Assembly: GCF_024704725.1 (NCBI RefSeq)
Contig: NZ_JALIQS010000002.1
Coordinates: 372,001 to 436,000, forward strand
DNA: 64,000 bases
DNA from: Shinella sp. CPCC 101442
GTDB taxonomy: Bacteria > Pseudomonadota > Alphaproteobacteria > Rhizobiales > Rhizobiaceae
Direction: 5' to 3'
Shown here piece by piece: positions 37,677 through 46,803 of the stretch. The first letter of the stretch is position 1, and each line of letters starts with the position of its first letter. The notes beneath the pieces are model-generated. The model was not told where the DNA came from. It ran no database searches and saw nothing but the letters and a program-made list of their open reading frames with translations. The translations under genes were made by a program, and so were the position numbers.

Positions 37677-38518
37677 GCCCGCACCTTCATCGGCCATCGC
37701 TCGGTGCGCGTCTTCGTCACGCGCACCGCATCACCCAGGTGGATTTCACCCTCGCCGCGCGGCACGGCGTTCCAGCCGAAGAGCACGCCGGGCACCCGGC
37801 GGTCGGCGGACATGCGCTTTTCGGCCAAGCCCTGGATGGGGTTGCCGCCGATGCGTTCGCCGGTCATCTGGTCCTGCGTGGTCATGATGCAGCGGGCGCA
37901 GGGTTTGACGAAATCGAAGACGATGCCGTTGATCTCGATCGACCCCCAAAAATCCTCTTCCCAGGGATCGTCGCAGGACACGAGGATGTTGGTGCGGAAG
38001 CGGTCCATGCCGACGGGCTCCTGGCCCTTGGCGACAAGCGTCCTGTTAAGATCGGCAAGCGAGCCGGTCGTCGTGACGAGGATCGGGAAACCATCGGCGA
38101 AGCCGACGGGTGCCGGAGTGCCGGCCCAGTCCTCGCCCTCGGCGCGATGCGCCTGCGCATCCATGTGGACGAGCTTGACCGGGCGCTCCAGCCAATCCGA
38201 AAGCGCATCGTTCACCGCCTCGTCGGCGACTGCGGCGTTGACGGGGCTGTCCCAGATGGTGACCTCGAGACGGTCTTCCGGCTCGAAGCTCGCGAAAATC
38301 TGGCGACCGTCCATTTCGAGATGCAGGCTTTCGCCGACGGCGGTCGCTTCGACACGGGCCAGCGCCTGAAGCTCGCGCTGGGTGATGAAGCGGCCATCGG
38401 GCTCGACGATCATGAAACGCCGGTCGCCGGCAAGGCCATCGAGGCGCACCGTCGCACTTTCGACGGGAATGGCCCGGCCGCTCTTCAGCGGGTGAATGTT
38501 GAGGCCTTCGACCTTCAT
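37673..38518 (-). CDS. MOSC domain protein, YcbX-like
   Basis: A 281-residue protein with an N-terminal MOSC beta-barrel domain (HPLKSGRAIPV) and a C-terminal MOSC domain (KPCARCIMTTQD, with the conserved Cys near 215). Such proteins reduce N-hydroxylated compounds with the molybdenum cofactor or handle sulfur. There is no ferredoxin domain as in YcbX, so a separate electron donor is likely. Confidence 0.88.
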   Translation of the reverse strand: MKVEGLNIHPLKSGRAIPVESATVRLDGLAGDRRFMIVEPDGRFITQRELQALARVEATAVGESLHLEMDGRQIFASFEPEDRLEVTIWDSPVNAAVADEAVNDALSDWLERPVKLVHMDAQAHRAEGEDWAGTPAPVGFADGFPILVTTTGSLADLNRTLVAKGQEPVGMDRFRTNILVSCDDPWEEDFWGSIEINGIVFDFVKPCARCIMTTQDQMTGERIGGNPIQGLAEKRMSADRRVPGVLFGWNAVPRGEGEIHLGDAVRVTKTRTERWPMKVRA

Positions 38519-38597
38519 CGCACGTTCCTTCCTTGAAACTTTGATTCAACGCTCTGCCGAACAGATTCAAACCGGCAGCACAAACGCATGGTATTCC

Positions 38598-39251
38598 TCA
38601 GATTTCATCCAGCAGCATGTCGCGGATCGCGCGCAGACGCTCGGTGCGTTCCAGCGCCATGCGGCCGCCTGCCGCCGTCTGGAAACCGTCCGCCAGCTTG
38701 AAGAGCTTCACTTCGAAATGATCGATGGCGAAGGCCTTGTCGTCGAGCGGGCGGTTTTCGGCAAGCGGATCCACCGGGTCGTAGAGGCCGCTGCCCATGC
38801 GCCCGGCGATGTAGAAGCAGCGCGCGGCTCCGACCATGCCGATGGCATCGAGCCGGTCGGCATCCTGCACGATCTTCGCCTCCAGCGTCTCGGGCGCGAT
38901 ATTGGCGGAGAAGCTGTGGGTCAGGATGGCGTGGGCCACTGCCGCCACATCCATCTCGCTCCAGCCTTCGGCCGCGAGCAACACGGATGCTTTCTCCGCG
39001 GCAAGCCGCGAGGCTTCGGTGCGCAAGGGCGAGTTCTTCTCGACGGCGACGCAATCGTGCAGCAGCACGGCGGCGGCGAGGAGGCGCGCATCGCCGCCCT
39101 CCTCCACCTGGATGCGGCGGGCGTTCTTCCACACGCGGATGAGATGGGCGGCATCGTGCGAGCCGTCATCGGCGGCGAAGGCCTGCGGCAGCAGGCGCTC
39201 GGCGAGCGGCCCCAGGGGCGAGAAGGCGGCGGCGAGGCAGGCGAAGGACAT
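38598..39251 (-). CDS. HD domain protein, YedJ-like
   Basis: A 217-residue HD phosphohydrolase. DGSHDAAHLIRVWKNA, VLLHDCVAVEKNSP, HSFSANIAPETLEAKIVQDA and the final IDHFEVKLFKL blocks match E. coli YedJ closely from memory. I chose ATG 39251; a TTG 24 bases upstream is also in frame. Substrate unknown. It follows the DUF2339 gene by 36 bases. Confidence 0.85.
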   Translation of the reverse strand: MSFACLAAAFSPLGPLAERLLPQAFAADDGSHDAAHLIRVWKNARRIQVEEGGDARLLAAAVLLHDCVAVEKNSPLRTEASRLAAEKASVLLAAEGWSEMDVAAVAHAILTHSFSANIAPETLEAKIVQDADRLDAIGMVGAARCFYIAGRMGSGLYDPVDPLAENRPLDDKAFAIDHFEVKLFKLADGFQTAAGGRMALERTERLRAIRDMLLDEI

Positions 39252-39287
39252 GAGCAATCCGAAGTTGATCGCCAAACACCTAGCCTG

Positions 39288-42140
39288 TCATGCCCCCGCG
39301 TTCAATTCCGGCTTTTCACCCGTCCCGGACTTTCCCGAAAGGATCTTCTGGTAGAAAAGCCCGATTCCGATGAGCACCGCGCCAAGCCCGATGAAGGACA
39401 GCGCGCGCAGGATGCCCTCGAGATTGGCCATGTCGATCAGGAAGACCTTCACCACCGCGATCAGCACCAGGCCGGCGGAAGCAAGGCGGATACTCTTGGA
39501 GTCGAATTTCGAGCCGACCACAAGCAACAGCACGCCCAGCAGCAGCCAGACAACGGAATAGGTGTAGGTTTCCGGCTGAAGGAAGCCCTTCCAGTCCGCG
39601 ATGCCTTCGCCGTGCCAGTAGCGGCGCACGCAGAGCGTGACCCAGGCGAAGACAAGCGCCACACTGGAAAGAGCCAGCATGATGACATAGGGCATCGGCC
39701 GGCGGCCGCGTGCATACAGGGCAAGGCCGCCATAGGCGATGCCGGGCAGAAGGTAGCCGACGAGAAGCAGGTCGAGCACCGGCCATTTGCCGAGCAATTC
39801 GCCGGTGAAATAGGGATTGAGGCCGATGAAATGGGCGCTCAGCACCGAGAGAACCGAGAGGCCGCCGACGACCATGGAGCCGTAGCGGAAGATGGGGCTC
39901 GGCGATTTCAGGTCGAGCGACATCATGATGGCCGAGGCGCCGATGACGAGCAGCGTATAGGTCGCCTGTTCGCCGAGCGTCGGCACGGAACTGTCGAGCA
40001 CGCCGCCGTTCATGCCGTGACGCACCAGGATCGCGGCCGTCAAAAGCAGGAAGAGGCTGGCGAGCGCCTGCAGGAGATTACGGATCCGCTCTCCCGGCCA
40101 GCGGCGCAGCTCGAAGGCGCAGAGCGCCAGAAGCGCTGCGGGAATACCGTAACCGGCAAGAAGCTGGTTGAAGACGGGTGTCTTCGACAGGTTCGCCGCG
40201 CCGACGACGGTCGGTTCCCAGCCGAGGCGACCGGCGACAACGGCCGCGGCACCTGCCATCAGCCAGGGCAGCACCGGCCAGCGACGAAGGCGGGTTGCGA
40301 AGACGGCCGCAGTGCCGAGCAAAGCGAGGCCGAGCGTCGTGACGAGGCCATCCGTCAGGGCGTGCAGCGCCAGCACGAGGAACGCGAAGCCGCCGCCGGC
40401 AAGCGCCCATTGCGGGATGAACAGGTCGTTCTCCTCCGTGCGCTCGCGGGAAAAGGCCTCCGCTGCGGCGAAAAAGACCAAACCGAGCAGCACGGCCAGC
40501 AGTCCATGCTTCGGATCGAAGGAAAGATTGCCGAAATTCAGGAAGCTGGCGGCAAGGATCGCGAACGGCACGGCCGGTGCAAGCAGGCTCCAGAGTGCCG
40601 CAAAAGCGCTCGAACCCGCCATGCGCAGGCGTATCCCCGCAAGACCGACGGCGGCATAGGCGACCGCGAGTACCAGCAGCAGATTGATCGGCACCTGACC
40701 GAGAACCGGCACGGATATGGCACCATCCGCCATAGGCGGCGCGGGGATAACACCGTCCAGCGCCGGCAGTGCGAGGCTGCCGAAGCCGTCGATCAGCCCG
40801 TGCTTCGGCAGGCCAATCATCGTGACCACGCCGACAATGGCGCCGACCGCGGAAAAGATCGCCGGATAGATCGCCCAGACGCGCAGCGCACCGAGAACGG
40901 CAAGCGCGAGAACGACGAGGACGAAGGCGTAGTCCGCATAAGCAAGCGCCGGAACGTTGCCGGCAAGCACCAGAGCAGGAAACGTCACGGCGAGAGCGCC
41001 CGTGAGCGACACGGCGACCGCCGGCGGGGCAAACAGCCGGTCCAGCGCATCGGCAGGCGTGGCGGTTGCCGGCGGCGGCATGTCGTCCGCCGTGAGGCTG
41101 CCCGGCCAGATCAGGCCGTGGCCGGCGGCGAGCACCAGCAGGGCGACCAGCGCGGGGATCACGTCGACATTGCTTGCCTGCGACAGGTAGAGCACGGTCC
41201 ACAACGCAATGCCGGCATTGGCAAGTGCCGGCACGACCTGCCAGCGGCGGATGCGCGCGGCGGCGAAAGTGGCAAGCCAGGCGACGGTGAGGAAGCCGAA
41301 GAGGCCCCAGGCGCTCGGTTCTTCGGTCGCGACGAGCGCGGGCGTGAGCATGGAGGCAAGCAGGCCAAGCCCGGCGAGCGCCTGCCCATGCAGCAGCGAC
41401 AGGCCGATCGTCAGGAAGGAGACGGCGGCGAGCAGCACGAAGGCCGTGGCCGGACCGACATAGCCGTAGAATTCATAGGAAACATAGGTGACGGCGAAGA
41501 GCGTGATGGCGCCGGCGGCCGTCAGCACGCCGGGGATCATGGCATTCTGGAAGGCGTTGGCGATCAGCGGCTGGGTGCGGCGGCGCACGAACTCGCCCGA
41601 TGCCATCAGCACGAGACCGAAGGCCGCGGCCAGCGAAAGGCGCACAGCAGGGCTGAGCAGGCCGGCCTCGATGGAATACTTCACCATGAAGATGCCGCCG
41701 AGCGCCAGTGCGATGCCACCGACCCACACGGCCCAGCGCGCCCCGATGCGGCTTTCGAAGCTTTCCCTGGGCGTTGCCGGCGCGGTGGCCGGGGCGGAAA
41801 CGGCCTCTTCCTCGGCCGTCTCGCTTGCGGCAACGGCGTCGGCCGGCGAAGCGGGAGCACCGCCGAAGATCGCTCGACCGGCATCCGCCTCATCGGTCTT
41901 CGCCGCCCAGGGGCTGGAGAAGTCGGCCTCGTCCGGCTGTTCGTCGGCTTCCGCATGCGCCGGTCCGGCGGTTTCGGCAACGGCCTTTTGCGTCGGCAGC
42001 GCAAGGTCACCGGCCTTCAGTGCCTCGACCTCGCCCTTCAGTCGCATCACCTCTTCGCCGAGTTTTCGCGCGCTGTTGCGCGAAGCGTTGAGGGTGTAGA
42101 GCGCGAGGCCTATCGCGACCAGGGAAAGGATTTCGAGCAT
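39288..42140 (-). CDS. DUF2339 family large membrane protein
   Basis: A 950-residue inner-membrane protein. One N-terminal helix (residues 2-12 onward) and a short coiled coil precede an acidic Ala/Glu-rich linker (about 50-130). After that come many hydrophobic helices, perhaps 25 or more, in a repeating pattern. It matches the DUF2339 family, which has no known function. The sequence is very Ala/Leu-rich. Confidence 0.88.
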   Translation of the reverse strand: MLEILSLVAIGLALYTLNASRNSARKLGEEVMRLKGEVEALKAGDLALPTQKAVAETAGPAHAEADEQPDEADFSSPWAAKTDEADAGRAIFGGAPASPADAVAASETAEEEAVSAPATAPATPRESFESRIGARWAVWVGGIALALGGIFMVKYSIEAGLLSPAVRLSLAAAFGLVLMASGEFVRRRTQPLIANAFQNAMIPGVLTAAGAITLFAVTYVSYEFYGYVGPATAFVLLAAVSFLTIGLSLLHGQALAGLGLLASMLTPALVATEEPSAWGLFGFLTVAWLATFAAARIRRWQVVPALANAGIALWTVLYLSQASNVDVIPALVALLVLAAGHGLIWPGSLTADDMPPPATATPADALDRLFAPPAVAVSLTGALAVTFPALVLAGNVPALAYADYAFVLVVLALAVLGALRVWAIYPAIFSAVGAIVGVVTMIGLPKHGLIDGFGSLALPALDGVIPAPPMADGAISVPVLGQVPINLLLVLAVAYAAVGLAGIRLRMAGSSAFAALWSLLAPAVPFAILAASFLNFGNLSFDPKHGLLAVLLGLVFFAAAEAFSRERTEENDLFIPQWALAGGGFAFLVLALHALTDGLVTTLGLALLGTAAVFATRLRRWPVLPWLMAGAAAVVAGRLGWEPTVVGAANLSKTPVFNQLLAGYGIPAALLALCAFELRRWPGERIRNLLQALASLFLLLTAAILVRHGMNGGVLDSSVPTLGEQATYTLLVIGASAIMMSLDLKSPSPIFRYGSMVVGGLSVLSVLSAHFIGLNPYFTGELLGKWPVLDLLLVGYLLPGIAYGGLALYARGRRPMPYVIMLALSSVALVFAWVTLCVRRYWHGEGIADWKGFLQPETYTYSVVWLLLGVLLLVVGSKFDSKSIRLASAGLVLIAVVKVFLIDMANLEGILRALSFIGLGAVLIGIGLFYQKILSGKSGTGEKPELNAGA

Positions 42141-42236
42141 TGCGACTCCAGCACGGCACAGTCCGGGCGGCGAGACTACCCGGTTTTATCCAAACGCCAA
42201 ACGGGGTTACGTTTCAGCGAGGCAATCTCTTCACGC

Positions 42237-42746
42237 TCAGCGCATGAGGTTTTCGATGGGGAAGATGGCGCAGGTTTCCGTACCGTGTGCCAGAAGCTTG
42301 CCGTTCTTATCGCGCAGCCAGGCTTCCGACGTCGCGATGGTGCGGCCGCGATGGACGATTTTCCCCTCGCAGAACACCTCGCCCATGCCGGGCAGCACCG
42401 GGCGCACAAGGTTCAGCTTGAATTCGATGGTGGTGTAAGCTTCGCCCGGCTTGATGACGGAGAAGACCGCGCAGCCGAGCGCCGAATCCATCACCGTCGC
42501 CGTCCAGCCGCCATGCACGGTGCCAAGCGGGTTGAGGTGATCGGCCGACGGCAGGCCGGAAAAGACGACGCGGCCGTCTTCCACTTCCGTCATCGAGAAG
42601 GCGAGCGTCCTGGCCATCGGCGGCGCCGGCAGCGCGCCTGATAACATCGCCTGCAGCACTTTCAGGCCGCCGTCGCGCTTGACCACGTCGAGCGGCAGCG
42701 TGCCGATACCGCCGACCGCCAGCCCCGGATAGATTTCCACCGTCAT
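42237..42746 (-). CDS. PaaI-type hotdog thioesterase
   Basis: A 169-residue hotdog-fold protein with [20 protein letters not shown], the HGG helix cap with active-site Asp as in PaaI, and a second strand pattern ([20 protein letters not shown]). It probably hydrolyses an aromatic or acyl-CoA thioester. The start overlaps the recO stop as ATGA. Confidence 0.86.
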   Translation of the reverse strand: MTVEIYPGLAVGGIGTLPLDVVKRDGGLKVLQAMLSGALPAPPMARTLAFSMTEVEDGRVVFSGLPSADHLNPLGTVHGGWTATVMDSALGCAVFSVIKPGEAYTTIEFKLNLVRPVLPGMGEVFCEGKIVHRGRTIATSEAWLRDKNGKLLAHGTETCAIFPIENLMR

Positions 42747-43507
42747 GCATGCGCCTCTTCGGGTTGATCGTTTTTCGGCTTGCCGAGCGCCTTCAGCGCC
42801 GCCTGCACGAAACCGTCGCGGGCGCTGGCCAGCTCCAGCCCGCGCGGTTCGCAGACGTGCCGGTTGAGAAAGAAGGCCGTCAGGCGAAAACCATCGGCAA
42901 GCGCGGCGGCATCCGCCGCATGCCGGCTTTCGTCGCCCAGGAAAGCCGGCAACGCCAGCATCTTGTCCGCCCAGGGAGCGCCTGCCAACCGCGAGACGGC
43001 GCGGCCGGATTTCGGCGAGACATAGCAGAGATCGTCCTTCGCCCCCGTCGCGACGCATTCCAGGAGATCGAGGCCGAAGCCGAGGTCGTTCAGGACGGCA
43101 AGCTCGAAGCGGATGAACAGTTCGCCGGCATCGGCCGGTTCGTGCAGATGATCGAGGATGACGGAAAGCGCTTCATGGAGATGCGGATGCGGATCGCGCT
43201 CCGGCAGGAAGCGCAGCAGGGCCGCCATGGCCTGTACCCCATAGACGGCGGTCGCCGTCTCCATCAGCCGGCCGGCGCGCAGTTCCAGGGGCTCGACGCG
43301 GAACTCGCCGAGATGTTCGTCGAGCCGCGCACGCCAGGTGATATCGACGGAATTGCCCGGCTGAAGCACCGGCTGCATGCTGCGCGAACGGCCGCCGCGC
43401 ACCATGCCGAGATGGCGTCCGTGCTCGCGCGTCATCACCTCGACGATCACGGATGTTTCGCCGTGACGCCGCACGCCCAGAACGATGGCCTCGTCACTCC
43501 ATTGCAT
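42743..43507 (-). CDS. recO: DNA repair protein RecO
   Basis: A 254-residue RecO, which helps load RecA at gaps together with RecR. N-terminal OB-fold with [17 protein letters not shown] and GMVRGGRSR; helical domain after residue 80 ([20 protein letters not shown]). It lacks the usual four-Cys zinc site of E. coli-type zinc RecO proteins: only isolated Cys residues are seen. Start ATG 43507 was chosen over a longer frame. It is not next to era here, unlike in many proteobacteria. Confidence 0.92.
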   Translation of the reverse strand: MQWSDEAIVLGVRRHGETSVIVEVMTREHGRHLGMVRGGRSRSMQPVLQPGNSVDITWRARLDEHLGEFRVEPLELRAGRLMETATAVYGVQAMAALLRFLPERDPHPHLHEALSVILDHLHEPADAGELFIRFELAVLNDLGFGLDLLECVATGAKDDLCYVSPKSGRAVSRLAGAPWADKMLALPAFLGDESRHAADAAALADGFRLTAFFLNRHVCEPRGLELASARDGFVQAALKALGKPKNDQPEEAHA

Positions 43508-43717
43508 GGAGCAAAGCCTTACGCCGTCCGCGGGTTTGCCGCAAGCGGGTGCGCCCTGCCCCCTGCGTCCGAACGCCGCGTGGCTGAATAGCCACACCTA
43601 AGCCCTTGCCACAGTTTCGCTTTTTTCTTGCCCTTCCCGCGCCGACTTTGCCCCCGAAGACCCGGACAAAGGCCGCAAAGGCCAGATTTGAACTTTGAAA
43701 TGACAGGTGCCGTCTTG

Positions 43718-44428
43718 ATGTGTGTGTTCCGTCCGCTTGCCCTTCTTGCCCTTGCCGCGACGCTTGCCGGCTGCGCCACCACCACGATGGAGGTGAAGAA
43801 GAAGGGGCCGGATCCGATGCATGTCGCGATGTACGGGCCGCATCCGGAGGAGCGCTTCCCGCTGCCGGCGATGGATATCAGCCGGGTCGATCCACAATAT
43901 TTCCGCCAGCAGGTGGCCTACCAGACGGTGGAGCCGGCGGGTACGATCGTCATCGATACGCAAAACCGCTTCCTCTATCTCGTGCAGGGCGAAGGCATGG
44001 CGATGCGCTACGGCATCGGTGTCGGCAAGGCGGGGCTGGAATTCGAGGGCGCAGCACATGTCGGCCGCAAGGCGGAGTGGCCGCGCTGGACGCCGACGCA
44101 GAACATGATCGCGCGTGAACCGGAGCGGAACCTGAAATGGGCGGGCGGCATGGAGCCGGGCCTGACCAACCCGCTCGGGCCGCGCGCGCTCTATCTGCAC
44201 AAGGACGGCAAGGACACGCTGTTCCGCATCCACGGCACGTCGGAGCCATGGTCGATCGGCAAGGCCGTATCGAGCGGCTGCGTGCGCCTGTTCAACCAGG
44301 ATATCATCGACCTCTACAGCCGCGTCCCGACGGGAAGCCGCGTCGTCGTGCTGCAGCATCAGGCGCCGGCAAGCGAGGCAATGCCGATGGCAGCCGCCGA
44401 CGGTCTCATGCCGCCGGCCGCCATCTAG
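43718..44428 (+). CDS. L,D-transpeptidase (YkuD), lipoprotein
   Basis: A 236-residue YkuD-type enzyme that cross-links peptidoglycan or attaches proteins to it. The lipobox gives Cys19 (LAATLAGC). The catalytic motif is IHGTSEPWSIGKAVSSGCVR, with the nucleophile Cys in SSGCVR. Starts at 43700 or 43718 are both possible; 43718 gives a better lipoprotein signal. Divergent from recO across about 200 bases. Confidence 0.92.
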   Translation: MCVFRPLALLALAATLAGCATTTMEVKKKGPDPMHVAMYGPHPEERFPLPAMDISRVDPQYFRQQVAYQTVEPAGTIVIDTQNRFLYLVQGEGMAMRYGIGVGKAGLEFEGAAHVGRKAEWPRWTPTQNMIAREPERNLKWAGGMEPGLTNPLGPRALYLHKDGKDTLFRIHGTSEPWSIGKAVSSGCVRLFNQDIIDLYSRVPTGSRVVVLQHQAPASEAMPMAAADGLMPPAAI

Positions 44429-44435
44429 TGCGTGC

Positions 44436-44479
44436 GCAATTCCGGACAGAAAACCGCTTCACATTCTCCCTGGAATTGC
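44436..44479. repeat. Intergenic palindromic repeat element
   Basis: Perfect 8-bp arms GCAATTCC (44436-44443) and GGAATTGC (44472-44479) around GGACAGAAAACCGCTTCACA and more. A second copy with the same arms and core AAAACCGCT lies at 53728-53772. It sits between two converging genes. Confidence 0.8.
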
Positions 44480-44483
44480 TTCG

Positions 44484-44846
44484 TCACCAGGCGTCAGGCT
44501 CGCGCACCATGTGCACGATGTTGGCCGGGTTCATGATCCAGCCGCCTCGAAAGGCCGCACCGAGATCTTCGACGGCATCGCAGCGTACGACGCCGTTCTT
44601 TTCCAGATGGCCAAGTGCTGCCGTGTGGTCCGGCGTGAAAAGCTCCAGCCAGACTTCGGCCTGGCTGTAGTTCGGCGCCTCGTCGATCCACAACCGGTTC
44701 GGGCCAAGTTCGAAACCGATGGCCGGCGCCTTCGCCTCGAAGGGCGTCAGGCCCACGACGTCCCTGTAGAAGGCGACAGTCGCCTCGTACTGGTGGGATG
44801 GCACCTTCATGGCGATGTTGATGCCGCCTTTGATCTGCGTGCTCAT
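44484..44846 (-). CDS. VOC superfamily protein
   Basis: A 120-residue glyoxalase-like protein (INIAMKVPSHQYEATVAFYR; WLELFTPDHTAALGHLEK). It is encoded 10 bases after the SRPBCC gene and is probably co-transcribed. Substrate unknown. Confidence 0.82.
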   Translation of the reverse strand: MSTQIKGGINIAMKVPSHQYEATVAFYRDVVGLTPFEAKAPAIGFELGPNRLWIDEAPNYSQAEVWLELFTPDHTAALGHLEKNGVVRCDAVEDLGAAFRGGWIMNPANIVHMVREPDAW

Positions 44847-44856
44847 TGTCGCCTCC

Positions 44857-45345
44857 TCACGTAAAATCCTGCTGCTCGGCGGCGACGACGCCTTTCAGCT
44901 CGCTCGGATAGTAGCCTTCGCGCAGGTTGATGCCGTATTCCACATAGGCCTTCATGCAGGCGAGCATCTGCGACCAGCCCTCGCAGTTCATGTAGGAGGA
45001 TTTCTGGCCGCGCTCGTTTTCCCGCCAGCCGGTCTCGGCGATGGTCACCATCGTGCCGCCGTCCTCCAGTGGCTTGAAGCGCATCTCGACGCGGGTCTTG
45101 TAGGCCTCCTCCCCCTCGTCGACCATCGCGTCCCAGCGCAGGACGATGAGCGCGTTCTCCTCGACCTTGTCGACGATGACGGGCGCCATGTCCCACCAGG
45201 TGACCGTGGTGCCCTCGACGAGCGGCGCGCTCGCCCCGCCGATCGTCGTGAAGTAACCGCTCAGCTTTTTCGGATTGACCACCGCATCGAAAACCTCGGC
45301 GACCGGCTTTCCGATCCGCCCATTCACGCGAAATTCCAGCGTCAT
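44857..45345 (-). CDS. SRPBCC/AHSA1-type protein
   Basis: A 162-residue protein of the START-like lipid-trap fold (AHSA1 type): VNGRIGKPVAEVFDAVVNPK at the N terminus, a long C-terminal helix (GWSQMLACMKAYVEYG). A strong ribosome binding site (AAGGAGG) precedes the ATG. It is divergent from an ArsR regulator. Such ArsR plus SRPBCC pairs are common in bacteria, but their ligand is usually unknown. Confidence 0.85.
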   Translation of the reverse strand: MTLEFRVNGRIGKPVAEVFDAVVNPKKLSGYFTTIGGASAPLVEGTTVTWWDMAPVIVDKVEENALIVLRWDAMVDEGEEAYKTRVEMRFKPLEDGGTMVTIAETGWRENERGQKSSYMNCEGWSQMLACMKAYVEYGINLREGYYPSELKGVVAAEQQDFT

Positions 45346-45397
45346 GCCGTCCTCCTTGGGGCGTATCGCCCTCCTTCGTCTTGTACCAGCTCAAAAT

Positions 45398-45417
45398 ATG
45401 TTATAAAAAGATAACAT
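45398..45417. promoter_or_regulatory. Probable ArsR operator overlapping the arsR start codon
   Basis: Perfect 7-bp arms ATGTTAT (45398-45404) and ATAACAT (45411-45417) around AAAAAG. The right arm runs into the ATG of the regulator. A -35-like TTGTAC lies at 45381-45386, so the transcript could start at or near the ATG and be leaderless. Confidence 0.7.
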
Positions 45418-45739
45418 GTCAAGCGAATCGATAGAGAACGCCGTCTTTAAGGCGCTCGCCAATGGAAAGCGGCGGCAGATGCTCGATGCGATCAAGCACG
45501 CGCCACTGACAACGGGGGCCTTGTGCGAAAAATTTCCGGAGATGGACCGCTGCACGGTTATGCAGCACCTGAAAGTGCTGGAAGAAGCCGACCTCGTCAT
45601 CCCTCGCAAGGAGGGGCGCGAGCGCTGGAACCACCTCAATGCCCTACCCATCCAGGCGATTCATGATCGCTGGATCAGCCAATATGCCGGGCATGCGATG
45701 AGTGTGCTCTCGGCGCTGAAGGGCGAGACGGAAGGCTGA
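45416..45739 (+). CDS. ArsR family transcriptional regulator
   Basis: A 107-residue winged-helix regulator (ENAVFKALANGKRRQMLDAI; recognition helix MDRCTVMQHLKVLEEADLV). It has no ELCVCD-type metal box, so a non-metal ligand is likely. The start ATG lies inside the operator palindrome and has no good ribosome binding site. It probably represses itself and the divergent SRPBCC-VOC pair. Confidence 0.88.
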   Translation: MSSESIENAVFKALANGKRRQMLDAIKHAPLTTGALCEKFPEMDRCTVMQHLKVLEEADLVIPRKEGRERWNHLNALPIQAIHDRWISQYAGHAMSVLSALKGETEG

Positions 45740-45771
45740 GGCGCCGCCTTTTCGGCAGCGCCCCGCAAAAA

Positions 45772-46665
45772 TCAGACCTCGGTGGCGATGCGGCCGATCT
45801 CGGCGATGACGGCATTGCGCTCATCGCCGGAAATGCCGGGGATTTCGACAAAGGCCGTGACGACGATCGCACCGCGGTTTGGCGACCAGGCGATGGCGAT
45901 GTCATTGGCGTTGCCTATCTTGTTGCCATTCGTTCCGGTCTTGTCACCGGTCATCCAGTCTGCTGGAAAGCCCGCACGCAGCCGCGTATCCCCGGTCTTG
46001 TTCATGACGAACCAGGCTGCAAGCTGCGCTCTTGAGGGTGCAGACAGCACGTCCGTGAAGACGAGCTTGCGCCATGTCTCCGCCATGGCGACCGGCGTCG
46101 TCGTGTCGCGCTCATCGTCAGGCGTCTCGTGGTAGTTCAGCGCCGGCTCGGTGCGGTCGAGGCGTGTTACGTCATCGCCCAATCCGCGCAGGAATGCCGT
46201 GACCGCCTTGGGACCACCCGAAGCGGCCAGCAACAGGTTGGCGGCGGCGTTGTCGCTGAGCGTGACCGTCGCTTCGCAGAGTTCGGCAATCGAAACGCCC
46301 TTGCCGCCGATGCGTTTTTCCACGACCGGCGACCAGTCGACGAGATCCGATTTCTTGACGACGATACGCCGGTCCAGCGCCTCCTCCTTGCGATCGACGC
46401 GGGCGAGGATGTGCGCAGCCAGCAGCGCCTTGAAGGTGCTGCACATCAGGAAGCGTTCCTCTGCGCGGTGCCGGAGCCGGGCATCCGTTGCGAGGTTATG
46501 TATGGCAACGCCGATGCGGCCTTCGTGGCGCGCTTCCAATGCGGCAAGCCGTTCCTGCAGCGTGCCGCCCGATGCCGCACCGGCGACGCCGGCCACGGCC
46601 GAAACCGCGGGAATGGCAAGAAGAGCGCCAGCAATCGCCTGCCGGCGTGAAATTGTCATCGTCAT
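45772..46665 (-). CDS. Class A beta-lactamase
   Basis: A 297-residue serine beta-lactamase with a twin-arginine signal (SRRQAIAGALLAIPAVSAVA). Catalytic residues are complete: STFK (Ser76, Lys79), SDN (137-139), the omega-loop E173 and N177 in RTEPALN, and KTG (242-244). The residue before the active Ser is Cys, as in some carbapenemases, but the partner Cys after KTG is Asn (KTGTNG). Spectrum cannot be predicted. No LysR-type ampR gene is adjacent. Confidence 0.93.
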   Translation of the reverse strand: MTMTISRRQAIAGALLAIPAVSAVAGVAGAASGGTLQERLAALEARHEGRIGVAIHNLATDARLRHRAEERFLMCSTFKALLAAHILARVDRKEEALDRRIVVKKSDLVDWSPVVEKRIGGKGVSIAELCEATVTLSDNAAANLLLAASGGPKAVTAFLRGLGDDVTRLDRTEPALNYHETPDDERDTTTPVAMAETWRKLVFTDVLSAPSRAQLAAWFVMNKTGDTRLRAGFPADWMTGDKTGTNGNKIGNANDIAIAWSPNRGAIVVTAFVEIPGISGDERNAVIAEIGRIATEV

Positions 46666-46803
46666 AGGTTTATTTCCTGTCTGCCGGGTACTGGAACGTA
46701 TAGCGCCCAGCCCGTTTGAGCCCGCCCATATCGCGACTATGCGCAAAGGGGCGGGTCAAAACAAACGACGATTTCTGCCGGCAGCCATTAGGAAAACTAG
46801 GGA

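Noticed and set aside
38496-42641. A plus-strand open frame of about 1380 codons running antisense to the MOSC, HD, DUF2339 and thioesterase genes
   Set aside because: It lies opposite several genes with clear family features; its product is rich in Arg, Gly, Glu and His without recognisable domains. Long antisense frames are common in GC-rich genomes.
45772-46665. Idea that the beta-lactamase is a KPC/NMC-like carbapenemase because of Cys before the active Ser
   Set aside because: The second Cys of the disulfide, after KTGT, is Asn. One feature is not enough to predict carbapenem hydrolysis.
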